IMG/VR virus record: IMGVR_UViG_3300030117_004272
Location: 1-64,000 of that record
Length of the DNA: 64,000 nt
Direction: 5' to 3' (one strand)
Source: a virus
Shown: one piece after another, positions 48,258 through 59,700 of the stretch
Numbering within the stretch: the first letter of the stretch is position 1
Layout of the letters: every line of letters begins with the position of its first letter
Translations under genes and position numbers: made by a program
The notes under the pieces: model-generated
Seen by the model: the letters and a program-made list of their open reading frames with translations, nothing else
Told to the model about the DNA's origin: nothing
Database searches by the model: none

Positions 48258-48861
48258 CTCAATCCCTTTTCTTAAAGGTCTTGAAGCAAAAGCGTGTGAA
48301 TATCTTAGCAGAGCAAACGCTATACGTAACTCACATAAACTGCATCATATCGACTGGCGTAGGTTTGAAAGAGCGGGACAGTCACTTAGCCAATACTACT
48401 TTGCTTACGAAAATTTAGAATCAGATGAAGAGCGAGAGACTGTACGTTTATACACGAGACAAATCATAGCCGCTATGGATCACATGGGGGAACACCAAGA
48501 GGTAATCAATGAACGTGTAAATGAAATAAACAAAAAGAAAGAACAAGCTATAAGGGAAAAGCAAGAGAAGAAAGAACAAGAAGCGTTAGATAAGAAACTA
48601 AAAGAGGAGCGGGAGGAACAAGATCGCAAGCAGTGGGAGAGGTGTTATAAAGATAAGCCTAAGTACGAGGATAAATATTCCCTACTCATGCCACTCAATA
48701 TGGTCTCCCAATATCGTGAGCAGAATCATAAGTTCTGCACCAACACGGAACCGCCCGATGAATCATTGGATGTTGAAAGAATATATGAGTATGGAATGTC
48801 TTGTTCCTACACTCCATCAACAAGACCAAACTACTTCAGAAATCTAAAACCAATAACTTAA
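48244..48861 (+). CDS. Charged coiled-coil protein
   Basis: 205 residues from the ATG at 48244, preferred to an in-frame TTG at 48214 because AGAAAGGAGAG lies upstream of it. The middle is a highly charged coiled coil (INKKKEQAIREKQEKKEQEA) and the C-terminal part is aromatic-rich (YGMSCSYTPSTRPNYFRNL). Not recognised. It overlaps the small membrane peptide gene upstream by 14 bp. Confidence 0.55.
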   Translation: MSEDNSIPFLKGLEAKACEYLSRANAIRNSHKLHHIDWRRFERAGQSLSQYYFAYENLESDEERETVRLYTRQIIAAMDHMGEHQEVINERVNEINKKKEQAIREKQEKKEQEALDKKLKEEREEQDRKQWERCYKDKPKYEDKYSLLMPLNMVSQYREQNHKFCTNTEPPDESLDVERIYEYGMSCSYTPSTRPNYFRNLKPIT

Positions 48862-48872
48862 AAATAAAATAA

Positions 48873-49214
48873 ATGACCACATACACACACGACTACAGCA
48901 TTATGTTTAGTGTCACGACTACACATAAAGATCCTTGGGATGTGTCCGAAGACGGATTAACATCAGCACTAGTACAGCGGATACACAACATCGCTGATTC
49001 GGAAACGATGAGCGAAGCTATTGAACATGTTGAGACCATAACGCATGTAGATAACCCAAGCCAGAACACTAACTTCCATATCATAGCAGCACTCGGAAAT
49101 ATAGAATGGGATCTGAAGTTCCTTGCAACAGGATCAATGTACAGAGAAGAAAAGAAAGATATACTCGAAAGGTTATCCGAAGTTAAAGAACAAATAAGCA
49201 AAATATATAGATGA
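48873..49214 (+). CDS. Orphan protein
   Basis: 113 residues, acidic: YSIMFSVTTTHKDPWDVSED in the N-terminal part and a helix ILERLSEVKEQISKIYR at the end. Not recognised. Its stop overlaps the next start by 4 bp (ATGA). Confidence 0.5.
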   Translation: MTTYTHDYSIMFSVTTTHKDPWDVSEDGLTSALVQRIHNIADSETMSEAIEHVETITHVDNPSQNTNFHIIAALGNIEWDLKFLATGSMYREEKKDILERLSEVKEQISKIYR

Positions 49215-49435
49215 AAATTGATTGGGAGGAAAAGTATAGAGAGCTTGAACTACACTTAATCAAGATGCGTATGCGATGCTCTGGCTATAGAGCAGCAGTA
49301 GAGCATGCACTGAAATGGTTACAAGAAGAAGAGGCTGACAACATACATCCCGCAACAAACATAACCCACTTAACTGAACAGGCGACGTGGGATAAAATAA
49401 AAACTAAAAAACATAATAAAGAAAATGGCAACTAA
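49211..49435 (+). CDS. Small helical protein
   Basis: 74 residues, a charged helix with KYRELELHLIKMRMRCSGYR and a polar end. Not recognised. It overlaps the next gene by 11 bp. Confidence 0.5.
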   Translation: MKIDWEEKYRELELHLIKMRMRCSGYRAAVEHALKWLQEEEADNIHPATNITHLTEQATWDKIKTKKHNKENGN

Positions 49436-49799
49436 ACTAGAGAAACAAATAACAAGAGAAGCAGAGATCGATGGAACCATGTACCATGTATCATTGACAC
49501 CTGACCCTGAACCATCAATCACTTTCCGTGAGAAGGGAACAAGGGGCAAGGGTACATCGCTCCCTCTTAAATCATTACTAAAACAATCAACTAAGTTAGA
49601 TGAACCTATCAAGCCTAAGAACATTGGCGAGGTTTATATGACTGCTGCTGAAGTGAAATCTAAAGTCGCTGTATCGAACAGGGACTATAAAGAGAAGGTC
49701 GCTGTACTTGCTGCTATTGATGACATGATCAAGCTCGCTGAATGGGAAGCCAACAAGAACGAACCTGATACTGCAATAATAGAAAACCAAAATGAGTAA
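49425..49799 (+). CDS. Orphan protein
   Basis: 124 residues. A beta hairpin (EIDGTMYHVSLTPDPEPSIT) is followed by a basic stretch (REKGTRGKGTSLPLKSLLKQ) and a C-terminal helix (DYKEKVAVLAAIDDMIKLAE). Not recognised; no clear catalytic residues. Confidence 0.5.
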   Translation: MATKLEKQITREAEIDGTMYHVSLTPDPEPSITFREKGTRGKGTSLPLKSLLKQSTKLDEPIKPKNIGEVYMTAAEVKSKVAVSNRDYKEKVAVLAAIDDMIKLAEWEANKNEPDTAIIENQNE

Positions 49800-49852
49800 T
49801 CATTTATTTGTTTGACCCATACATTTATATCAATTATAATTAGATATCCAAA

Positions 49853-50035
49853 ATGAATATAATAAGACAGATCCGACCCAAAGGCGCTCCTATTATTATA
49901 GACGCACAGACGGATGATGACGGAAACATCCTAAAAGAAACAGTAAGAATTTTCCCCATCCTCCCAACAGATCCTCCTCTCATAGGGGAGGGTCTGCCTT
50001 TTAAAATCTCAGACCAATACAAACCAACAGAATGA
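49853..50035 (+). CDS. 60-residue proline-rich protein
   Basis: Starts MNIIRQIRPKGAPIIIDAQT and ends IGEGLPFKISDQYKPTE. Not recognised. Its stop overlaps the start of the DnaA-like gene by 4 bp (ATGA), so it is coupled to it. Confidence 0.5.
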   Translation: MNIIRQIRPKGAPIIIDAQTDDDGNILKETVRIFPILPTDPPLIGEGLPFKISDQYKPTE

Positions 50036-50337
50036 AACTAGTAAAAAAAGTAGAACCACAAACAGTACTTAACGCCATTACAGATCTATCGGGATTTACT
50101 TCTGATGACCTATCGTCCGATGTATCGGGAGGTACAATCGCTGACTGGAGACACTTAGGAATGTACATAGCGAAACAGTACGGCATCCCGTTGAAGACAA
50201 TCGGTGCAATGTTTGGCAGACATTTTAGTACTGTCAGAGGGGCAGAACGCAAAGTTAAATCTTTACTTGAGCATGATGAAGTAAGTAGTGCTATCGATAA
50301 AATAAAAGCTAAAGTTGAAAACACACAGGAAGAGTAA
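50032..50337 (+). CDS. DnaA domain IV-like DNA-binding protein
   Basis: 101 residues. Residues about 38-79 (ADWRHLGMYIAKQYGIPLKT, IGAMFGRHFSTVRGAERKV) match the pattern of DnaA domain IV: a recognition helix preceded by a loop and ending in the RxxSTVxxAxxKV signature. There is no AAA+ ATPase, so it could bind DnaA boxes without firing an origin. It may compete with host DnaA to block host replication or be used at the phage's own origin. It is the second-last or third-last gene before the strand switch. Confidence 0.72.
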   Translation: MKLVKKVEPQTVLNAITDLSGFTSDDLSSDVSGGTIADWRHLGMYIAKQYGIPLKTIGAMFGRHFSTVRGAERKVKSLLEHDEVSSAIDKIKAKVENTQEE

Positions 50338-50338
50338 G

Positions 50339-50554
50339 ATGTTTATTAAAAAATATTGTAAGCCTGACCGACCTCCTTTTGAGAGGATACTAATGACACA
50401 ATCTGATGAGCCGATTCCAAACTACCATGTGTATGGTGAGCGTGATAAGCAAAGCCCAACGACATTGTATTGGGGAACGAATCGTGCAGATGCTGAATCG
50501 ACATATGATTCTTTAATGCATCGCTACATGTTTCAGATGAAGGCTACTTTTTAA
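50339..50554 (+). CDS. Small basic orphan protein
   Basis: 71 residues from ATG at 50339, preceded by AGAGTAAG; an in-frame earlier start at 50315 lies inside the DnaA-like gene and seems less likely. It contains KYCKPDRPPFERIL and an aromatic end. Not recognised. It ends at a TAA that overlaps a further start. Confidence 0.5.
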   Translation: MFIKKYCKPDRPPFERILMTQSDEPIPNYHVYGERDKQSPTTLYWGTNRADAESTYDSLMHRYMFQMKATF

Positions 50555-50631
50555 TGAAGAAAATTTTATCGCCCCGTCGATACGCTGACATGATAGATGA
50601 AAGGTTTGTAGGTATTCCCCTTTCATCTTGA
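50554..50631 (+). CDS. Possible 25-residue peptide
   Basis: Reads MKKILSPRRYADMIDERFVG followed by IPLSS. The ATG overlaps the preceding TAA by one base (TAATG), as in other gene pairs here. The 3' part coincides with the terminator-like hairpin at 50596-50627, so it may not be translated. Reported with low confidence. Confidence 0.3.
   Translation: MKKILSPRRYADMIDERFVGIPLSS
50596..50627 (+). terminator. 9-bp hairpin near the end of the plus-strand block
   Basis: GATGAAAGG (50596-50604) pairs with CCTTTCATC (50619-50627), followed by TTGATTGTCTTTT. A plausible terminator for the early transcript. Confidence 0.5.
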
Positions 50632-50652
50632 TTGTCTTTTACCAAAACAACG

Positions 50653-50698
50653 CCCCGCTCTTACAGCTCTTTTCTTCTTTCTGTCTGTAGGGGTGGGG
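50653..50698. terminator. 14-bp GC-rich stem between convergent genes
   Basis: CCCCGCTCTTACAG (50653-50666) pairs with CTGTAGGGGTGGGG (50685-50698) when three G-U pairs are allowed, with TTAGTTGTTT after it on the plus strand. On the minus strand it lies downstream of the giant gene stop at 50709. It may terminate transcription from both sides and marks the border between the two large blocks. Confidence 0.5.
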
Positions 50699-50708
50699 TT
50701 AGTTGTTT

Positions 50709-53700
50709 CTACTCTACAGGAATGTAACGTCCGTAAGTTTCGAGTTGGTTATTAAAGGTACGCAATCTTTCAATATGAGTATCCCCTTTGACTGCCATGT
50801 TACGGATGAACGGAGTCTGCAAAGCGGGACGCTCCATCAAACCATTTAGGAGTAAAGCGACTCGACGTTTACCATACCCACGCTCTATTGCTTGAGAGTA
50901 TATCTGCTCATCAGTAAGACCTAACTTCTTGAATCCTCTAAATGCTCTAATTAAATGTTCATTAATACGTCTACGTCTTTCAATCTCCGTATCAGCCATA
51001 CCTCTTACAGCATCTTCTGATATCGAGTCATCTGTATACATACGGTTTTTAAGTGCTGCTGCTCTACGATATTCACCTGCTCTTTCTGACAGGAACCGAT
51101 CAAGCTGTTGTTCAGGTACTATGTCATATGGTCTAAGGGGTAAGAACTCTTTAGCTAATGCCCCTAAAGGAGTCATGATAAAATCAGATACGTCTGGATC
51201 TCCCTCCATCAATTTAACAAACCCGTCTTTATATACTTTCTCAAGGGTTCTTGGGGCATAAGCCTCTGAAAAAATAAACTGAAACTTTTTAGAGAAGGCT
51301 TCCCATGCAGTGTCATTAACCTCTGTAATAGGTCTACCATTCTCTGGATCTCTATTATTTAATGCACTGGTTACAGCGCCTGCCAGTATTTGTTGGTCGA
51401 GATACTGGTCGGCAACCATCGCTTTAAAGAAAGCGGCTCCCGCTTCTGCTGGACTACCCCTCATTAACTCATCAAAGGAACGTAGGAATGGATCGACCAT
51501 CATGGCGTATGGGTTAAGATAAGTTAAATCTAATGATTTTAATTGACCTCCTTTAGTATAGTAGAAGAATGAGTTGCTTCTTAAATACTCAGGCATCGAA
51601 TCTCTAAGAGCTTCTTCCTCTTCGTCCCCTATACCAGTGAGGGCATTCACAACAACTTGCGATATTGCGGAGAACCCTACTAACACGGTAGTGAATCCAA
51701 TCATTCTATTCTTACCTCGTTTTCTAATAACTGGATTAGTATCCGCCATTTCTTTCCTCGCTAAGAGAACTGTGTTTAGCATAATCCTTGGAACCTCTAG
51801 TTTGAATCGGATGAACGGAGCGAACATTACCCCGAACCATGTACCCTGTAACTTCTGAACAAACGGTGGGGCTTGATCATAGCTTTGTGCAGTTTTCTTT
51901 ACTTTATCTGCAGCCATCTGCATAAGTTCTTCATCGCTCAAATCTCCGTAATTAATCTGGTTCTCTGCTGTTGAAGCAACGTGTTTAGATCTAGCTTGTT
52001 GTAAAACCTCTAGCTCATTCATGAAGTAAGCAATCTTATAAAAACTATCTACAGTTTGTGATAGCTCTCTCAACCTACGAGCAAACCTACCTGCTCTTGT
52101 TTTACCTACTTTCTCTGATATGACACTAATATCTAATGCCTTCTTATCTCCACTTGTTTCACTTTCAAGACCAGCAAGATTATCCAACAATTCTTTCTGA
52201 AGCTGCGCTTCGCTTCGAGGGTTTGTTAAAAAGTCCTGTAAGAGTCTAGCTTCTATTTCATTGCCAATAACCCCTAACCCGATCATGGTTCTATGGAACG
52301 CACTCACTTCTTCTGGAGCCATTGATAAGTATTTCTTCCGCACAAACTCTTTCTCTAATGATTTACCCATCTTACCAAACCTCCAGAATCCTTGAGACGG
52401 CCCAAAGAAAACAATGTTTGAAGCTATGTTTCGAACATAGAATCCAATAGATCCTAATGTCTTAGCTCCTAAAGATAGACCCGTTAACTTAGCTCCTACT
52501 TCTGTAACAAACTGGTTTGCTTTGTCGGCTTCGGTCTGAGTTACTTTCGCTTTAGGATCAAGTATAGCAGAAACAGCTTGTTCCATTTCTGTAAGAACAT
52601 AATAAGTTTTCCCGTCTGCAAATGGCGCTGTATTAATAATACTAGTGTCTGCTCCAGCAGCTACTTTTAAAATACTATAACCTTCAGGTGCGGGTTTGTA
52701 TGTAGCTGCCTCTCCCTCAATCTGCACTTCGTCTAGTTCGGCCTCTATAATGAATGGCTGTCCTCCTGTTTTTTTGGTGTCCATACCAAACTTCTTGAGG
52801 TTGCTAATGAAGTTTATTTGAGAAGCAATTAAACCAAGATGTGAGAAAGTTTGCAGTAGTTCATTATATCCAGTCTCATCGTCAACTTGACCTAACAATT
52901 CCCGTAACTCTTGCGGAGGATTTTTACGCCTCTTCAAAGCTCCGATGTTTAAACTTACAATACTTTTTGCGTGGTCTTTAAGGTTATTAAATAAATTAGA
53001 TGCCGATCTATCACTTTTAATATGTAAATCGAGATAATCATTTACGAGCTTCGCTTTAAATTCAGCAACCGTAGGGAAGTTTTTAACTTCGTTACGCCAA
53101 TCTTTATTGAATGTCTTATATTGTTTATATAGAAAGTCACCTGCATTTTTCCGTACAGTGTCATATCTAGAGTCTGTTCTTATGTTATCCCTGTATTCTT
53201 TATCTGAAAAAAGTTTATACTCTCTGTGTAGATACAGTTGTAAGTTGTCATCAATAGCAATACCCATTTCACTATCCTCCCCTACGATGCCACGTATAAC
53301 TGTTGATAACTCATCAGTTAAGGCTCTTAACCCTAATGCTTTTTTACCATCTATTTCCCCACCAAGCAGATGCCTAACTAGTCTTGTTTTATTAGAGTCT
53401 TTTTCAGGAACCTTTTGTATTTTAGCTAACTCGCTTATAGCTTTTTTCTTCCTATCTCTAAATTCTTTTCTTCTCCCCTGCACATACTTAGCTCTTATCT
53501 CAGCAATCTTCGATTCGGATTTAACTCCTTTTATTAAATCAAGATATGCTTGTTCTGTTTCGGGAGATATGTTTTCACGGCTACCTACTAATGCTTGTAT
53601 CAAAGCAACAGGTGCTTTGCCGTCAAAATCTTCTTTGATTATTTTATCTAGCTGATTCTTAAAGTTAACAACATCAGCTTCGACAGCATCTTGTATTTGT

Positions 53701-56700
53701 CTTCTTTGTTCTACAAGTCTTCTTATTCTTGGGTCTAAGTCTCCCCTAAACTTATTTACTAAACTTCCAAATAAGCCATCTTTCTTTTTCCTATATTTAC
53801 CAGTCTCAAAGAAAGGTAAATCAAACAAAGGTGCATAACCCCCATAACCTAAACCACCTTCAGCCGTATCGAATGTACCGCTTTCAAGACCACCCTCTTG
53901 TGTGAATCGGACATCCCCTTCTCTACCGTAGTCAGGACGACTACCCCATACAGGTTTTTGTATATACACTCTGTTCCCTATATGGATAGCTTCACTACCA
54001 CCTACTACAGGTACAGGATCTAATGGGTTTGTTATATCTACAAACTCTGAACTTCTTAGAGGGTTTATTGCAACTTCAACCCAACGATTATCTCCTGTTT
54101 GTTTGGGGCCAACTTTACCACTAGCCCAGTTTTTACGGAAAGTATTTAACTGAGCAGGGGTGAACTCCATCAACTCACCTTCCGTAGAAGCCATAAGTCC
54201 TTTGTTACGTCCTACAGCTATTCTCGCTGCTGACTTTTCGTAACGTGTTATCTCTTTAAGTTTTATCCTCGCATAGTTTGTATAGGCTTTTGGCCCTTTC
54301 ATTTTTGGCCCTGCTATAGATACAGCATAAATAGGAGACCCTTTTTTTATAGACTCATTAAAAGTAGGTATGTCTAACCTAATGGATACAGGTTCACTCC
54401 CAATTAATTTATATGCTTGTGAATAAGGTACTGTCCCATGTGTAGAAGAACCATCTTTCGTTTTCTTATCGGCACTAATAAATTTAAGTATATTACTAAC
54501 GGTTGGGGTTTTTGGTACTTCAGTATTTTTATAAGGAAATACTCTGTTACGGATTTCATTATATGTTGCTTGATTTATCTTCTTTGATTTATCCTTTGAA
54601 AATAAACGGTTGGCAGCTACAGCGAGTATGCCTGACCTATCTTTATTTTTGTGGAATGCCGCCTTCTCAAATATCTCTTGCTCTGCAGGATCGTCAAGAT
54701 CACTAGCAGTTTTTACTTTCACAAGAGAAGCAACTTGCCTCTCGTTTACCTGTGATGTGATCGGAGGAACATCTTCTATATTATCATAAACACCTTCTAA
54801 AGAACCTGCTTGTGTTTCACGTACAGGTTGTATTCTTCCAGCAGCCGCACTGACTTGTTCCATCTTCTTCTGCCTATCTACTTTAAGATCGGCATCATAT
54901 TTAAATGGCCCAAGTTTCTCCTCCATGATTTCAGCAGGAGCTTCTTTTGAGTTACGTCTTTTCTTAAAGTTTTCATTTGGAGATACTACACTTTCACCAC
55001 GAATCTCTGAGGCTTTATCCAACATGATTTCATGTGAGCCTTTGTCACGACCAAGATCACTGACAAAACTTACAAAATTTAAGTCTGGATTCTGCTTCTT
55101 ATTTGTTTCAACAAAAGATGCAATAACATTACCTAACGCATTTATACTCTCTTTGTATGCTGCTACATCAAAAGGAAGTGCAAAAGTTTGCCCTATACCT
55201 CCATCTTCTACAGGTAACTTAACAGCTACTTTCCTTTCCATACGGCCTATCTGATCAACAGGGTTAACAGAGAACAAACCCGTGTTATCGTACGGAGGGA
55301 AGTCGTGCCAAAAATCTTGAGGCACAACTCCTAAAGGTTCTGAAATTGTTACGTAGTATACCCTACCATATTTTTTACTTACCCCACCATCATCAGTAAC
55401 CTTCCTCATTTTGTTATATGATTTATATGTTACATTTCCACGCATCGTAGGGCTCTGTATATCACACCAAGGTTTGGTCGCAGCACATGGTACGAATGCA
55501 ATAGTGTCATACCCATCAGGAATCTCAAAGTTCGACATATCTGAATGCCAGTTAGAAACTTTTTCGTTCTTAATTAATGCTGCTGTCATAGCAGGAGTAG
55601 GAGCGAACATGTCAAAAGTAAGTTCAGGAAGCTGAACGCCTTGAGATTTTCTAACTGCTTCTCTTGTTGAGTTGTATATACCTTTCCTTTTGTTAAAGAA
55701 ATATCTAATAAATCTAATAAGCTGGACAGGAGGTAGTACGAGTTTATTTGATGGTTTACCTGTTTTAAGTGATTTAAAAGGTTTACCTAATTGTTCAAAC
55801 TCTGCGTCGTTTATCTTTAATGTATCCTTTATGAAAGACTCAACTTGAGCTGCATCATCAAGATCTAAGTTATCGACAGCTTTATCTATATCGAAAGCTC
55901 CCGCTTGAGTTTCACGTACACCCGTTGGAGGTGAATACCCGAACTCGTAAATTGAATTACCTTCGGTGATCAACTCCCCTGCCTTAACTTCTTTGGTTAA
56001 TACTTTATATCCTTTGTCACCAAACATTCTAGCCCCATGCATTTCAGCATAGTCACGATCCGTAGACACCCAATCTCCTGCATTAATCCCTCCTTTTACA
56101 TTTGATGGTACACCTCTGTATACAGTTACTTTAGCATCAGGGTTTCCACGTACAGATACAATTTGATCATATACCTTCTGGTCATTAGTCGTATCGTATG
56201 AACCACCAGTACCATAAATTCTTAATCCATCAGATGAGTAAAAGTCAGATGGATAAATACTTTCATCCATAGCACTCATTGGTGACCCGTAACCTCTGTC
56301 GGGGGCTCTATGAGATCCTCTATAATCTAACTCACCCTCTTGTGTTTGCCGCACACCCATATCGATCTTCCTATTTGGATCACGATCAACGAACGGTTTA
56401 TCATCGAGATATGTTATAACTTTATTTATAGAGTTTTCTGGATCATCAATATCAAACTTGATCGCAGTGCTAACCTCAAAACCACCTTTCAGTCTTGTCA
56501 TCTCACCTGTCAGTCTGTGCATAGCTGCGGATATAACAGGGTTATCAGCATCTAACTCCCTTATAGCATTAAAACGATTTATATAAGAACGTAAGTAGCG
56601 TAATAATACTCGAACAAAACTTGGGTTGGTTTTGTAAAACTCTATCTCTTCTTCTGTAGTGTACCCTTTAAGTATTCTTTGTGCCTTCATACGTAAGTAC

Positions 56701-59700
56701 TCATCAACTATTACGTGTTGCATGCTACGCTGATCTACACTCAAAGCGTCAGGGCCAAGTTGACTACGAGCCGCTTGTCTTTTCTCATCTGTCTTATAGT
56801 ATGTGTCTATAATCTCGTTTACTTGAGTATCAGATAATACAGAAAATATAATGTCTATCTCAGCTTTACTTAAATTTCTCCACGCTGCGTGGTGTATAAC
56901 CTCATGAGATGCTTCGAATCGAGCGACGTGTTGTGCATTAGCTTTATTTAACCCCATCGTAAGTCTAGCAAGACCCCAAGGGTTTATAACAAGACGCATT
57001 CCTTCTTCAGTCTGCTCTGCTCTGTATGCTCCTAATCCTTTATTCTTTTCATTATAATCTACACGAGACTCCATACCCCAGAAATCGGCAACTTGTTGTG
57101 CGTCAGTTCTTGCGTCTAGATATCTTTGATAATGCTCATCGGCACTAAGCCCTTCCCCTAACTCAATGGATTTTTCTTTTGTCCCCCACACAGTGTCGAA
57201 AGTTTTTACAAGCTGCTCCTCTTGCTCTATTGCCCTCTGCCTTCCTTCTTCTAATTGTCTTTCGAGATCCTCATCTAAAACACCTTCTTGCGTTTCCCGC
57301 ACTTCTTCAGCTTTACTTTCTTTTAAAATAACATCTGCCTCTCCTTGAGTTATTAATTGTTTTTCTAATTTACTACGTACCTGTTCTTCTAGTTTTTGTA
57401 TATCGATGTTACTTTCTTGCCTATCTGATTTAATGACTTCTGATATCGCTTTTTTCTGAGCGGCTTCTGTCACCTCTTGTGGAGTAGGTATTACAATAGG
57501 CTCTCTTGATCTAGCAGCAGTACTTAACTGCCTTGATAACTGTTCTTTGTTTTCTTCGAAAAACGCTTGTGTTAAAGGAGAGCCTGTTTCTCCTAAGTTT
57601 TTTATAATGTTATCTATTGTTTCTTGTTGAAACCTTTCGTAACGGGCTCCTGTGCCTTTATCAAACATATTCTGAACACCTACAACACCCCCACCCATAG
57701 CACCCCCTAAAGAGGCAGCATGTAGTCCAACCATCATCCGATCTATCATTGGCGTGTTTTCATTAAGGGCAGCATCCGTAATGAATGTTTGTATAAATTC
57801 ATCAAGACCTTCTTCAGCAGCTTCACTAGCTGCAGGAATACCGAACTGCCTCAAAAAAGCAGAGTTTTTAGTAGCCGTCTTCATTTGTTTTTCAATAGTA
57901 CTACCTATTACTTCCCTTACTTTAGATGACCCATAACCTCTTATGTCTAAGTTTAGTATCTTTGACATCCCCGATGTCATACCTTTGTAAGTCATGCCTC
58001 TAAGAAATGCTTGTTCAAAACCTCCTAAACCTATACCCATAAACGCAGTCGTAAGTAGTCCTGTCACAGTACCCCCCATCATCGCATAACCCAAAGCAGC
58101 GTCGTGCTTTTCTTCGTGTGTTAAGGAGTCTGGTTGTGCTGCATATATAGTAGCGTAAGTATTACCCGCACTTCTATTTGCAGCCGTTAAAAATAAAGGC
58201 GGGAATGGTGCTGCTTTACGGAAAGTTTTATTAGCTATCGCTTTGTTATAAGCCTTGATTGCTTCTTGTACTCCTTCACTAACTACTTTATCGCCCGAAT
58301 CCTTTCCCTTCTTTCTAGCTGCAGCCTTCAATGCAATATCTTTTGCTGTATCACCGAACTGTCTACCCGTAGCAGCCTTAGTTAAATTTTTAACAAGTGC
58401 TTTAGCTGTTTGTTTAGCTCCAGCTTTAGCTCCAGCATATAAAACACCACCAGTACCTAAAGTTGTTGCAGACAACAAAGCTGTTGCAGAGACATCCACA
58501 ACCATTGGTGCAACCACGTTTGAGAGATCCATACCCCAACCAAACTCGTCACCAAAAATTGCAGCGACTTCTCGTCTACGTTGTCTATCCATTTGGTTAT
58601 CGACCAAATACTTTGTAGCCCCTTCGCTTTTAAAAATTACAGCACCTAACGAAGCAAATAATCCTATTACCGCATCAGGCACAGTTGCTGCTATATCTCC
58701 TAATCTGTTTTTTATAGAACTGTAATTACGCTTATCAGCTAAGAAAGTATCCAATATGTCTACATCGGGAGTTCCGCTAGCCCTTCCCGCTTGTTTTGCA
58801 GCCATCCAATTATCACTTGTCGCTGCTGTATCGGCCAGAAACTTATCGTACTGCTCATAAGTTAACTGCCTGTACAATTTACGCTGATTTCTGAGCGATG
58901 TAATTTGATCCTCTGACAATCTATCATCGTTCTTGATCGCCTTCTCGAACCTCTCTCTTTGTTGCATAAGGTTCGGGTGTGCCAGCACATGGCCACTCCC
59001 TAATATGCGGATGTTCTTAGAATCATCTTCGTCGTAGAATTTAAATTCTCCTTTTTCATTTACCTCGTTCGCTGCCAATAGTTCAACAGCATCTCTGATC
59101 TCTTTATCAGAGTATCTTTCAAGAGCAGCTCCTTCACCAAATCCATTCTTACGTGCATACTCTGACGACAATCCTTTACGGAAATCTGCAACAACATCTA
59201 AAATATCTTGCTCCTGATCTAAATCAGAATCCTCATCCTTCGCTTTGATAAGCTCACGCATCGTATCGAGTGCGTCCTGTGGTATGCTATCAACTTCATC
59301 TTCTGATCCTAAGATTGCATTAAGTTCAGTTAAGAGCTGCGCTTGCCTTATGTTTTCAAATACACTAGCATCGGACACTCCCTTTTTTAAACCAGACATA
59401 ACACGATATGCATCTGAATAGTTCAATGCTCCTAGTCGAACTGCATCGTCCAATGACTTACCTCTATCAGTTATGTCAGCACCACCAATAATTTTATCTA
59501 TACCTTTAGCGTCTTTTACTCTAGCAAAAGGCAGAATCCCTGAATCAACTAGTAGCATTTTTGCACTGTTAAGTTGCTTATCAAGCTCCTCTTGATTCCC
59601 GCTTTCACTTTGTATGTTACTAAGATAAGTAGACCCTGCTTGCTCACCATATGCCATACGTATTAAGTTAGCTTGAGTCTGTGCATCAGCTTGAGGTTTG

